A stretch of 55,510 nucleotides of DNA from Spirochaetales bacterium (GTDB taxonomy: Bacteria; Spirochaetota; Spirochaetia; Sphaerochaetales; Sphaerochaetaceae): NCBI GenBank assembly GCA_022788185.1, contig JALEVV010000073.1, positions 1 through 55,510 of the forward strand, read 5' to 3'. The translations under genes and the position numbers were made by a program. The notes under the pieces were generated by a model. It made no database searches. It saw nothing but the letters and a program-made list of their open reading frames with translations, and had not been told where the DNA came from. Shown piece after piece: positions 24,838 to 32,925 of this stretch (the stretch's first letter is position 1; every line of letters starts with the position of its first letter).

Positions 24838-25690
24838 GGCGCAAAGCAGAGCTTTCTGATATCAGCATCCCCCATCACCTCATCCATAAGCGTGCACTCA
24901 TGCACCGAGGAGTAGGCAAAGGGCACAGTAACCGATGCAACGGCCTCCTTGCGATGGGCTCATAGAGTCTTACGACAATACCCTTTCCGTCCATGCTCTC
25001 CTTAACAGAGTCGGCAACGACATCACCCGAGACGTTGACTATCGGTGTTACCTCCCGTCCACTGTAATGGAAAGGAAGCCTGTTCAGATTGTGGGCAAGC
25101 CTTACCGCTTCCATCCGTTCAGCGGCCCTGTGAGGCACGAATGCATAGATGAACTCATGCTCTCCCCTGTCGGCACTCTCATCAGGATAGGATGTAGATC
25201 TCAGCATATTGAGAGAAATCATTCCGTTTTTGGCTCTTAGACCATACTTACAGTCGTTGATGAGTGAGAATCCATACTCACCGTCATAGACAGTCACATA
25301 TCTTCTGGCACAGATTTCAAACTGGGTCTTCTCCACCGGGCTCTCATCGTGAGTGGTTCGCCTTATCTCACCGTTCTGGATCTCGCATATGACCTCATCA
25401 CCCCAGACGGAAGGTGAGAATTCAACTCTCAGCATCCGGTCGTTCTCATGCCAGTTAACGCGGGTATGGAAGTAAAGGGTATTCACACCGGGAAGAAGTA
25501 CTATGTGCTGCTCTATAGTGCTCTCTGAAAAGGCGTACCTGTTAACGACTCCCGAAACCGGTCCGTCCTCAAAGATCTGGCTCTCATAGGGTGTAAGCTC
25601 CTGCCTTTCCCCCTTATGGTACTCCAAGTCAATCTCCCAGGCTGTATATGATAGCCTTGAATTACCGAGAAAGATAACGAAAATTCCCCA
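24810..25690 (-). pseudogene. remnant of a GH38 alpha-mannosidase (C-terminal third)
   Basis: On the minus strand, a frame from about 25690 to 24940 matches the C-terminal domains of GH38 alpha-mannosidase: FEICARRYVTVYDGEYGFSL, INDCKYGLRAKNG, LNMLRSTSYPDESADRGEHEF and HNLNRLPFHY. The match then shifts frame near 24940. The alternate frame continues with VTVPFAYSSVHECTLMDEV and FAPYETKSLIFRK, the usual family ending, inside the 3' end of the radical SAM gene. About 600-700 N-terminal residues, including the catalytic domain, are absent. No promoter or start fits, so it is a dead fragment. Confidence 0.85.
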
Positions 25691-25986
25691 GAAAGATCGA
25701 ATCAATCCCGGGGCACTTAATTAAAGTGTCTCTATTAAGTAATCTCCATGAGTCGATAAGCGACAAAGGAGATTGGGAGAATGCCCTGCCACCTATAGTT
25801 CTCCATATAGTTTTTTCGCTGGGAATTGGAAGTGTCAGTAAATACGGCTATATTCTCCGTTTTAGGTATAAGATTCAATTTTTTTTTTGGTATTACTCAA
25901 TCATTAAAAAACCATAAGGCTTGACAGGGATTTGGATTGACACTCCAGATTCCCTAGTACATGTGGTGGGACCAGGCGAGGGAAGA
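25691..25986 (+). promoter_or_regulatory. AT-rich gap with twin TTGACA boxes before the HTH gene
   Basis: About 300 bases, clearly richer in A and T than the flanks, with a run of ten T near 25880. Two TTGACA boxes sit 16 bases apart (25921 and 25937) ahead of the double-HTH gene; good -10 partners are unclear. No gene is recognised, and a 63-codon frame here has no homology I can see. Confidence 0.35.
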
Positions 25987-26562
25987 ATGAAGGATCGGAT
26001 AAGGGAAATAAGGGAGCACTATGGGCTCTACCAGGCTCAATTTGCACAGAGGATAAACAAGTCCCCCGGCTTCATTTCGCTCGTCGAAACGGGGAGAAGC
26101 AACCTGTCCCGGGCAGTGGTGGAGCGAATCTGCGCCATCTATGGGGTGGATGAGGCTTGGCTGGTGGATGGAAAGGGTGAAATGACCGACAAGGCTCCTG
26201 TGGATATGGAGAACATAGGAGTACGGTTGAAAGCGGTACGGAAGGACAAGAAAATGACCCAGATGCAGTTCTCATCAGCAATCGGGTACTCGAAGCTCCA
26301 GATATGCTTCATAGATATAGGAATGAACAATACTTCCGATGAACTGATACATAAGGTAGTATCGGTGTTCGAAGTGAACCTGGAATGGCATCTCACAGGG
26401 AAAGGGGAGATGTATTCTTCAGCTCCTGAGAAGCTGGATGATGAGCTGGCAAGGTGGTTGAATGAGCACCCTGAAATGATCAGGGAGTTGAGAAGGCGAA
26501 GCGAGTTGGAGAAGAAAAAGAAGAAAAGAGAAAAAGTGGAGAAGAAAGCAAAAAAAATATAA
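25987..26562 (+). CDS. double-HTH (XRE-type) transcriptional regulator
   Basis: A 191-residue protein with two consecutive XRE helix-turn-helix domains: residues about 3-60 (IREHYGLYQAQFAQRINKS, then PGFISLVETGRSNLS) and about 74-130 (VRKDKKMTQMQFSSAIGYS). Each is followed by a short segment ending WLVDGKGEM or WHLTGKGEM, which marks an internal duplication. The C-terminus is a highly charged lysine-rich helix. The phage-repressor-like form, low GC and position in a decayed patch suggest horizontal origin. ATG 25987 was chosen over upstream codons because GAGGGAAGA precedes it and the HTH starts there. It ends in a terminator. Confidence 0.85.
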   Translation: MKDRIREIREHYGLYQAQFAQRINKSPGFISLVETGRSNLSRAVVERICAIYGVDEAWLVDGKGEMTDKAPVDMENIGVRLKAVRKDKKMTQMQFSSAIGYSKLQICFIDIGMNNTSDELIHKVVSVFEVNLEWHLTGKGEMYSSAPEKLDDELARWLNEHPEMIRELRRRSELEKKKKKREKVEKKAKKI

Positions 26563-26573
26563 AAGCAAACTAG

Positions 26574-26613
26574 AGACTCGTTGGCTGTGAAAGGCTGGCG
26601 AGTCTTTTTTTTT
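26574..26613 (+). terminator. terminator, copy 1 of a repeated G.U-rich hairpin
   Basis: A 12-base stem (26574-26585 with 26594-26605) pairs AGACTCGTTGGC with GCTGGCGAGTCT using three G-U pairs, with loop TGTGAAAG, then a T-run to 26613. Because of the G-U pairs it folds well only on the plus strand. Confidence 0.88.
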
Positions 26614-26753
26614 ATTCTTTCGTCTTGCCACCTTTCCTCAAACCTGACGGTCAAAGTAACGGGTAATGAAAAATTGTTTAGCTTCTACTTTCTTTCAAGG
26701 CGTAACCTCGATTATAATAATAAAAAATTCTTATACAAAGGAGCATATTTGAA

Positions 26754-27101
26754 ATGAAATCCAGATTGAAAACTTTGATTCTCTTTGCGTTGTTTTTGTG
26801 TATCCTGTTCACATCCGTTTCCTGCAAAAAGGTAGAAGCAACATTCTCAGATGGTTACAATACTTTTCAGCTTTATAAAGACGGAACAGGAAAGTTCATT
26901 AATGAATCAGGGAAAAAATTTGACTTGGCATGGAACGAAAGAGAAGTCACTACAAACAAGGTAAATGTATACAACATCTATAAAGATCAGTTCGGATATA
27001 TGAATAACGTCTTATTCACTAGTAAAGAAGATGTCCTTAGTTCAGATAAAATGATCCTCGAAGTAGAGAGAAACAAATTTAGTTGGCTTTATAGAGAATA
27101 A
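26754..27101 (+). CDS. small predicted lipoprotein
   Basis: A 115-residue protein of unknown function. It has a lysine-rich start, a hydrophobic segment and lipobox TSVSC at about residues 20-24, so it should be a lipid-anchored envelope protein. The mature part has alternating short beta-type stretches (FQLYKDGTGKF, KFDLAWNERE) similar in style to small immunity-type or DUF lipoproteins, but no family is recognised. Base composition is much lower in GC than the surroundings. AAAGGAGC precedes ATG 26754, and its own terminator repeats that of the upstream HTH gene, hinting that the two arrived together. Confidence 0.75.
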   Translation: MKSRLKTLILFALFLCILFTSVSCKKVEATFSDGYNTFQLYKDGTGKFINESGKKFDLAWNEREVTTNKVNVYNIYKDQFGYMNNVLFTSKEDVLSSDKMILEVERNKFSWLYRE

Positions 27102-27111
27102 AACTATAAGC

Positions 27112-27148
27112 AGACTCGTTGGCTGTGAAAGGCTGGCGAGTTTTTTTT
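27112..27148 (+). terminator. terminator, copy 2 of the repeated hairpin
   Basis: Bases 27112-27141 are identical to 26574-26603: the same stem, loop TGTGAAAG and G-U pairs, followed by eight T. It lies ten bases after the lipoprotein stop. Confidence 0.88.
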
Positions 27149-27221
27149 GGATCTAAATCGGGTGGAGGTGCGGACAAATTCTTGGACCTGAGATGACAGT
27201 GAGGAGTAGAAATGTCGTTTA

Positions 27222-27665
27222 GTGAGGAAGGAGTACGACTCTGACAGCGTATCCGTAGTAATAAAGGAGCTTCTGATCCGTTCCCTCTCCCTGCTTTCCA
27301 TAGACAGTGTCGCCTCCTCTTCCATGCCCGGCTGGCTTTACGACCTCACCCTGCTCCTGCACTCTCCCGAGTACATCACGCTCTTAGCAAAGCAGATCTA
27401 TGAGAAGAGCGGATACAGCGCACCTGTCGTCATCTCCGCCTTCCGCAGATACTTTTCAATGAGCGTGAAGAAATACATGACCGCAATAAGGATGGACCGG
27501 GCGAAAAGCCTTCTGACAGCCACAAAGCTTTCGGTGCTGGAAATCGTTTCAAGGCTGGGATACTCCAGCCTCAGCCACTTCACAAGGCTTTTCAGGGAAT
27601 ACTCGGGCATGCCGCCCTCCCAGTACAGGATGAGGTGGGAAGAAAAACACTCAGTTGCGGATTGA
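27222..27665 (+). pseudogene. 5'-truncated AraC-family regulator
   Basis: A 147-codon open frame whose C-terminal 100 residues form a normal AraC DNA-binding domain (AKQIYEKSGYSAPVVISAFRR; LSVLEIVSRLGYSSLSHFTRLFREYSGMPPSQYR). Known members carry an additional N-terminal sensor domain of 120 or more residues. Upstream sequence up to the terminator at 27148 holds no such domain in any frame, and the only start is GTG without a clear ribosome-binding site. I infer truncation by the adjacent AT-rich insertion. A functional stand-alone HTH protein cannot be excluded. Confidence 0.6.
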
Positions 27666-27667
27666 TA

Positions 27668-27696
27668 TTTCCATTCCGCCTTATTTTCAGTACATT
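27668..27696 (+). promoter_or_regulatory. promoter of the CmpB-like gene
   Basis: -35 TTTCCA (27668-27673), 17-base spacer, -10 TACATT (27691-27696), then six bases to ATG 27703. It is another leaderless-type arrangement, located at the end of the AraC remnant. Confidence 0.45.
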
Positions 27697-27702
27697 ACGA
27701 TT

Positions 27703-28632
27703 ATGTACAACGAGGAAAAACTGAATTCCAGACTGAGCCTATACTATGAAGCCCTGGCCCAGGAGGAAACGCTCTCTGACAGGGAAAGGGAAAAGCTTGT
27801 TAAGGACATTAACAGGGAAATTGAACGCATCAACAAGATGGCCGACAGGTACAGGGAGGCCCATAAGAAGCTGGTGGAGGCCTCTGATGAGCTTTCCACC
27901 AGACTCCGTGATACCGAGAAGAGCACGAAGAGGCACTTCGGTATAAAGAACGCTCCGGCCAACGGCACCATCGATTTCAGGGAGAATCAGATCGATCACT
28001 TTGCCAGGGGAATAAACTTCTACAAGCTCTTCATCATCTTCTTCTCAGGCTCCTTCGTCGGAGTCCTGATCGAACTGCTGTGGTGCTACCTCAGAAACGG
28101 ATATTTCGAGAGCCGTTCAGGACTGGTCTACGGCCCCTTCAACCTGGTCTACGGTATAGGTGCCCTGGTGCTGACAATGGCCCTCTACCGCTACAGGAAC
28201 AGGTCATGGACCTTTTCCTTCATCGGAGGCTTCGTAACCGGAAGCGTCATCGAATACTTCTGTTCATTCTTTCAGGAGCTTCTTTTCGGCTCCACAAGCT
28301 GGGACTACTCCAACATTCCCTTCAACCTCAATGGCAGGATATGCCTGCTGTACTCGGTATTCTGGGGCGTTCTGGGAATCTTCTGGATTAAGAAAATCTA
28401 TCCCAGGATCGCGGGATGGATACTGAGGATCCCGGACAGGGTGGGAAAAACTGTTGTCTGGATCCTGCTTGCATTCATGGTCGTCAACTCGGCAGTCTCC
28501 GGTGCGGCCGTATACCGCTGGGCGGAGCGCACCGGCGGAAAGGAAGCCTCAGGCTCCCTTGAGAGGGTGCTTGATGAAAGATTTCCCGATGAGCGGATGG
28601 AGAGGATCTATGCGAACCTGGAGTTCACCTGA
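27703..28632 (+). CDS. putative ABC-transporter permease family membrane protein (CmpB/PF06541-like)
   Basis: A 309-residue protein. Residues about 1-90 form a charged coiled-coil-like cytoplasmic region (REREKLVKDINREIERINKMADRYREAHKKL in pattern). Four to five membrane helices follow, with the family-type stretches SGLVYGPFNLVYGIGALVL, GSVIEYFCSFFQELLFG and FNLNGRICLLYSVFWG. The family is common in Firmicutes and spirochaetes; despite its name no transport role has been shown. ATG 27703 gives MYNEEKL; an upstream TTG at 27655 would overlap the AraC remnant. It ends by overlapping the convergent MFS gene by eight bases. Confidence 0.8.
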   Translation: MYNEEKLNSRLSLYYEALAQEETLSDREREKLVKDINREIERINKMADRYREAHKKLVEASDELSTRLRDTEKSTKRHFGIKNAPANGTIDFRENQIDHFARGINFYKLFIIFFSGSFVGVLIELLWCYLRNGYFESRSGLVYGPFNLVYGIGALVLTMALYRYRNRSWTFSFIGGFVTGSVIEYFCSFFQELLFGSTSWDYSNIPFNLNGRICLLYSVFWGVLGIFWIKKIYPRIAGWILRIPDRVGKTVVWILLAFMVVNSAVSGAAVYRWAERTGGKEASGSLERVLDERFPDERMERIYANLEFT

Positions 28633-29773
28633 AACGCCTGAGGAGGGCCCAGGCCGCAACGGCAGTGACTCCCATCATGGTTGCCACGGCAAAGTAGGCG
28701 GCCTCATATCCGGATGAGGATACGATGCTGCCCACGGCCACGGGACCGAGGGACATTCCTATTCCGTACACTGCCTGATAAAAGCCCATCGCGGTGGACC
28801 TCTTCTCCTCGCTCACGCTGCTCACTACCTTGGCCATGAGAAGACCGTTGATGATGAGGTTTCCGATACCGGCCAGGATGTTTGCAGCGGCCAGGAGCAG
28901 GCCTTCCCCGGAGAGACCTATGATGAGGGCAGCGGCTGCAAGAAGCATGAAACCGCCAAAGAGCGCCGTACGGGCACTGATGCGCCTTAACAGCTTCTTT
29001 CCGATGTAAGGTGCCGTGATTACCTGAATCAGGGTGAAGGACAGGGAGATAATCCCGATCATGAATGAGGATGTCCCCGCTGCCGCCGCTCTTCCGCTCG
29101 TGAACGAGAAGACGGTTCCCTGCATGTAGAACTGCATCATGACGGCAAGCAGGGAGGCTGCTATTATGGACGGGGTCTTTATCACTGAAACCACATGGGA
29201 GAAGCTGAAGCTCTCATGCTTTATCTTCACGGGCTCCAGCAGCAGGACTGCAAAGATACTGACGCAGCCCGTCAGGAAGGAGCATAACAGCGGTATCTTA
29301 TATCCCCAGACCGAGGCGGTAAGGATACCCAGGAAGAAGGCAAGCAGCTTTCCTCCGTTGGAGAACGCGTTCACGTTCGTCATTGCGGTGACGGACTCAT
29401 CATCCCGGTAGTACGCGTTGTACAGAACCGTGAAGGCAAGCCACGTCGAAGCGGCAAGGCCTGCGACGACGCGGCATGTTATTATCGCCCAGGCTGAGGT
29501 TGCGAGCATCAGGAAGAAGGACGAGAGTGTTGTGGCCACCGTTCCGAAGAGTATGGTCTTTTTGTAACAGGAGAAGGCATCCGTGATGATCCCGATAGGA
29601 ATTCGGGCGAATATCTGCGTAAAGCCATAGACACCCGTCATAATCCCTATGAGGGTCGAGGCAAAGCCCAGACCCTCCAGATATGGGGTGAAATAAGGTG
29701 CATGACAGTACTCCGATGCCCAGAAGAACACCATTGCGATACATAATAAATCCCGGGATCTCTTCTTTGTCAT
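28625..29773 (-). CDS. MFS transporter
   Basis: A 382-residue, twelve-helix major facilitator. The helix 2-3 loop reads GFTQIFARIPIGIITDAF, and helix 5 region VFSFTSGRAAAAGTSSFMIG lies after the central loop. It is the last gene of the minus-strand string that begins with the Gfo/Idh dehydrogenase and includes the tripartite transporter and the M24-fold protein, which suggests export or uptake of a related small molecule. GGGAGGGG precedes ATG 29773. The substrate is unknown. Confidence 0.87.
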   Translation of the reverse strand: MTKKRSRDLLCIAMVFFWASEYCHAPYFTPYLEGLGFASTLIGIMTGVYGFTQIFARIPIGIITDAFSCYKKTILFGTVATTLSSFFLMLATSAWAIITCRVVAGLAASTWLAFTVLYNAYYRDDESVTAMTNVNAFSNGGKLLAFFLGILTASVWGYKIPLLCSFLTGCVSIFAVLLLEPVKIKHESFSFSHVVSVIKTPSIIAASLLAVMMQFYMQGTVFSFTSGRAAAAGTSSFMIGIISLSFTLIQVITAPYIGKKLLRRISARTALFGGFMLLAAAALIIGLSGEGLLLAAANILAGIGNLIINGLLMAKVVSSVSEEKRSTAMGFYQAVYGIGMSLGPVAVGSIVSSSGYEAAYFAVATMMGVTAVAAWALLRRFR

Positions 29774-29799
29774 TGTATGCCCCTCCCATTACCTTAATG

Positions 29800-30885
29800 T
29801 CATTTTCTGACAAGTATGCCGGGGCGGAGGAAAACCCTTCCGTCGACTTCGATGGTGTTTACAGGGAAGATTGCGGGTCCTGTCACGGGGATGACCTCAT
29901 CCTTGGTGCAGATGACAGTATCCTCACTCTTCGTTCCGGTGATTGACGGATTCCAGCAGAAGGCCTGATGGTCACTGATGGTGCCCGGAGTGTCAAAGCC
30001 TACCCTGTAGTCCCTGCCCTGATAGCCGATGGGACCACCCTGATGGTGCTTATCGAATTCATCGGCATAGCCAAGCTCGGCATACTTCCTTCTTCCGGCC
30101 TCAAGGGCAGCCGTGAACGTTTCGCCGGGGCGCGATGCGTTCATGTAGGTGCAGTCGATCACCTGATTGTCGTGGTACTGCTTGAGCTCGGCTTCGGTCG
30201 GCTCATAGAACCAGACATAGCGGGTCAGGCAGATAACGAGTCCGCTCCGTCTGAAGTTTCCTCCGATCTGTACCCGGTTTTTGATCTTTCTGGAGGTCGG
30301 AAGCGGATGACGATAGAGAGCGATTCTCTCATCAGCGGCAACCATGCATGAAAGGATCTCAAGGCCCTTCTTCTCCATGGAGGCGATGATGTCGGCTGCA
30401 ACCTCATACTCGCTCATGCCGGGCACGATCCTCATTGCGGCTTCCTCCATCGCGACGGAGGCATCCTTTCCGATTTCCCTGTAGCGCTCAATCTCATCCT
30501 CAGTGAGGTCAAACCTGAGCTTCTGTATGAGGGAGGCCTCCGCACCGGTGTCGTATGCGACCCTGCCGGAGGGAACGAGAGCTGCTATCGTCCTCTTCTC
30601 AAAGGTGGCGTCATGCCACACTCCTGCATGGATCTCAAAGCCGAGCTCCTCCAGATGCTCCTCATCCCTCATGCGGGGTGCCTCAATATTGTTCGTGACG
30701 GCGTAACACTTATCGGCCGTCACCAGAAGGCCGCAGTTACCCGTGGCACCCATGCCCACATAGTTCCTGCCGCCGGCAGTCAGCCAGGCGAAGTTATCCT
30801 GCCCCTTGAGGTATACACCGTCAAAACCCTTTTCACTCATCAGAGTCCTGATTCTCGAAAGCTTTATTTCAATTTCCCTTTTCAT
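29800..30885 (-). CDS. M24-fold (Xaa-Pro peptidase/creatinase-like) protein lacking most metal ligands
   Basis: A 361-residue protein with the N-terminal creatinase domain (residues 1-125) and a C-terminal pita-bread domain. Active M24 enzymes use Asp-Asp-His-Glu-Glu to bind two metals. Here the two aspartates are missing (GGNFRRSGLVICLTRYVW), the histidine is present (HHQGGPIGYQGRDYR), the first glutamate reads asparagine (FCWNPSITG), and only the last glutamate remains (KSEDTV). It is probably not a metallopeptidase; a metal-free hydrolase or binding role is possible, since creatinase itself works without metal. It overlaps the tctA end by 17 bases. Confidence 0.8.
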   Translation of the reverse strand: MKREIEIKLSRIRTLMSEKGFDGVYLKGQDNFAWLTAGGRNYVGMGATGNCGLLVTADKCYAVTNNIEAPRMRDEEHLEELGFEIHAGVWHDATFEKRTIAALVPSGRVAYDTGAEASLIQKLRFDLTEDEIERYREIGKDASVAMEEAAMRIVPGMSEYEVAADIIASMEKKGLEILSCMVAADERIALYRHPLPTSRKIKNRVQIGGNFRRSGLVICLTRYVWFYEPTEAELKQYHDNQVIDCTYMNASRPGETFTAALEAGRRKYAELGYADEFDKHHQGGPIGYQGRDYRVGFDTPGTISDHQAFCWNPSITGTKSEDTVICTKDEVIPVTGPAIFPVNTIEVDGRVFLRPGILVRK

Positions 30886-32368
30886 TGTTTTTCTCCCTTA
30901 TGTTCCTCACTATTGAGAACACTATGATGACGACTGAAAGGATCAGGAAGACGCATGATATCGGATGGGTTATGAAGGTCATCCAGCTGTTTCCCGAAAG
31001 GATCAGTGCCCTGTTCAGATTTGATTCGGCAAGGGGTCCGAGTACTATTCCGAGCACCAGAGGGGCACCCGGGTATCCGAACTTCTTCATACCGAAGCCG
31101 ATTATACCGAAAATGATGGCAATAAGCACGTCAAAAAGATTGTTGCTGTTGGAAAACGCACCGACTATGCAGAGGCTTGCGATTACGGGCAGCAGTATCG
31201 TCTGGGGAATCCTCAGGATCCTCGGTGATATCTTTGCACATCCCAGTCCGGTCAGGAGCATGATGAACTGAATCACGATCATGCCGGCGAGAATGGCGTA
31301 GACCACCGTTATTCCTTCCGGTTCGACGAAGAGCTGCGGACCGGGCCTGAGACCGATGAGCGTGAGGGCGCCGAGCATTACGGATGTGACCGTATCTCCC
31401 GGGACACCTAAGCAGAGCATCGGAATGAGGGCACCGCCCGTGGTTCCGTTGTTGGATGCCTCAGGAGCGGCAATTCCTTCGGGAATACCCGTTCCGAACT
31501 GCTCCCCCCTCTTCGAGAGCTTCTTGACAACCTGGTAGGCGAGGAAGCAGCTTATCGCTCCGCCCGTTCCGGGGATGATGCCGATGAAGACGCCGATGAA
31601 GCCACCGATGACGGCAGAGAGCAGCAGGGCCCTGAAGTCTTCACCTGTGGGAATGACACGGCCAACCCTCTGGCTTGCCGCAGCCCCTTCCCTCTCCCCG
31701 CCCTTCTGGACGATGGTGAATACCTCGCTCATGGCAAAGACACCGATCAGGACCGGGAGCAGCTGCAGGCCTCTCATGAGGCGGACGTTTCCGAAGGTGA
31801 AGCGGTCAATTCCTGCCACGGCATCGACACCGACAGTGGAAATGAGAAGACCGACGAAGCCCGCAATGAGTCCCTTGACAGTATCCTTGCCGGTACTTGC
31901 CATTATGGAAAGACCAAAGATGCTCAGGGCAAAGAAGTCAGGGGAGGTGAATGAGAGGGCCACCTTTGCCAGCTGGGGAGCGATGAGTGCAAGACAGATC
32001 GCGCTGACAAGTCCTCCGATGAAGGAGCTGACTGCCGAAATTCCAAGGGCACGTCCCGCATCCCCGTTTCGGGTCATGGGATAACCGTCAAGGAGAGTTG
32101 CTGTTGCGGATGGGGTACCCGGAGTGTTCAGCAGGATTGCCGAAATGCTTCCTCCGTACATGCTGCCGCAGAAAAGCCCGCAGAGCAGAAGAAGCGCCGC
32201 ACTTGAATCCAGCTTGTAGACGAGGGGAAGCAGGAGGATGATGCCGGTGGAACCGGAGAGGCCCGGGAGCGCACCGATAACCACACCTGCGACGGTACCG
32301 AAGACCGCCATGAGGAAATTGAGAGGCTGAAACACATTTGCAAATCCAGCCATAAGCTCAGCAAACAT
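30869..32368 (-). CDS. tctA: tripartite tricarboxylate transporter large membrane subunit TctA
   Basis: A 499-residue protein with about twelve membrane segments and the family motifs GALPGLSGSTGIILLLPL at the first helices and FIGIIPGTGGAISCF in the second repeat, plus LLNTPGTPSATATLLDGYPM. TctA is the main transport subunit of a secondary, binding-protein-dependent uptake system for citrate or other carboxylates. Genes tctC and tctB are upstream on the same strand. The M24-fold protein gene overlaps its 3' end. Confidence 0.95.
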   Translation of the reverse strand: MFAELMAGFANVFQPLNFLMAVFGTVAGVVIGALPGLSGSTGIILLLPLVYKLDSSAALLLLCGLFCGSMYGGSISAILLNTPGTPSATATLLDGYPMTRNGDAGRALGISAVSSFIGGLVSAICLALIAPQLAKVALSFTSPDFFALSIFGLSIMASTGKDTVKGLIAGFVGLLISTVGVDAVAGIDRFTFGNVRLMRGLQLLPVLIGVFAMSEVFTIVQKGGEREGAAASQRVGRVIPTGEDFRALLLSAVIGGFIGVFIGIIPGTGGAISCFLAYQVVKKLSKRGEQFGTGIPEGIAAPEASNNGTTGGALIPMLCLGVPGDTVTSVMLGALTLIGLRPGPQLFVEPEGITVVYAILAGMIVIQFIMLLTGLGCAKISPRILRIPQTILLPVIASLCIVGAFSNSNNLFDVLIAIIFGIIGFGMKKFGYPGAPLVLGIVLGPLAESNLNRALILSGNSWMTFITHPISCVFLILSVVIIVFSIVRNIREKNNEKGN

Positions 32369-32380
32369 ATACCTGCCCCC

Positions 32381-32848
32381 TTATCCTAAAATTCCCCTGG
32401 GGAGGAATACCATGAAGACTCTGGAGAAGAGGATGTAAACCGCCACCGAGAATACGAGTGCTATGACCGCACCCTTCACTTTCCTTTTGTAGCCGAAGAG
32501 CATGAATGAAGCAAAGAGGTAGAGCGGTGTGGTGATCAGAAAGCCGACCGGTTTCATAAGTTTATAGTAGGCGAAGGTCAGTGCGGCCATTATCAGGGCG
32601 CGCACCAGGTATCTGGTATTGACTGCCCTGAAATCGATCAGGGGGATACCCTTTGCCGATATGATCACACTGATGAGCTGAAGCAGTGCAAGGAAAAAGA
32701 GCACCGCACAGATGAACATCGGGTAATCACCGGGGCCGATGCCCTTCTCCGCCGAGGGCATCCCAGATGCATTCAGAAAGAGGAATGCGCTCAGGATCAG
32801 CAGCATGATACTTATTATGAAATCCGCTGCCTTTTTCGTATCTTTCAT
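32381..32848 (-). CDS. tctB: tripartite tricarboxylate transporter small membrane subunit TctB
   Basis: A 155-residue protein of four membrane helices, typical length for TctB (DUF1468). Features include the MPSAEKGIGPGDYPMFICAVL stretch between helices 1 and 2 and KPVGFLITTPLYLFASFMLFG. It partners TctA in the inner membrane. It is 12 bases upstream of tctA. ATG 32848 follows GGAGG at close spacing. A hairpin with U-run between tctC and tctB should lower its expression relative to the binding protein. Confidence 0.9.
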   Translation of the reverse strand: MKDTKKAADFIISIMLLILSAFLFLNASGMPSAEKGIGPGDYPMFICAVLFFLALLQLISVIISAKGIPLIDFRAVNTRYLVRALIMAALTFAYYKLMKPVGFLITTPLYLFASFMLFGYKRKVKGAVIALVFSVAVYILFSRVFMVFLPRGILG

Positions 32849-32868
32849 CCATACCTCCTGGATTGACT

Positions 32869-32902
32869 TAAAAAAAACGGGAAGAGGTACTCCCCCTTCC
32901 CG
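32869..32902 (-). terminator. attenuating terminator between tctC and tctB
   Basis: A seven-base stem CGGGAAG/CTTCCCG (32878-32884 with 32896-32902) is followed on the minus strand by eight T (32877-32870). It sits inside the operon, right after tctC, a common way to make more binding protein than membrane subunits. Confidence 0.72.
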
Positions 32903-32925
32903 CCATGTAAACCTGAAAAGAGAGC

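Noticed and set aside
25726-25917. A 63-codon frame in the AT-rich gap
   Set aside because: No homology, no ribosome-binding site, and the T-rich end gives an artificial phenylalanine/tyrosine run.
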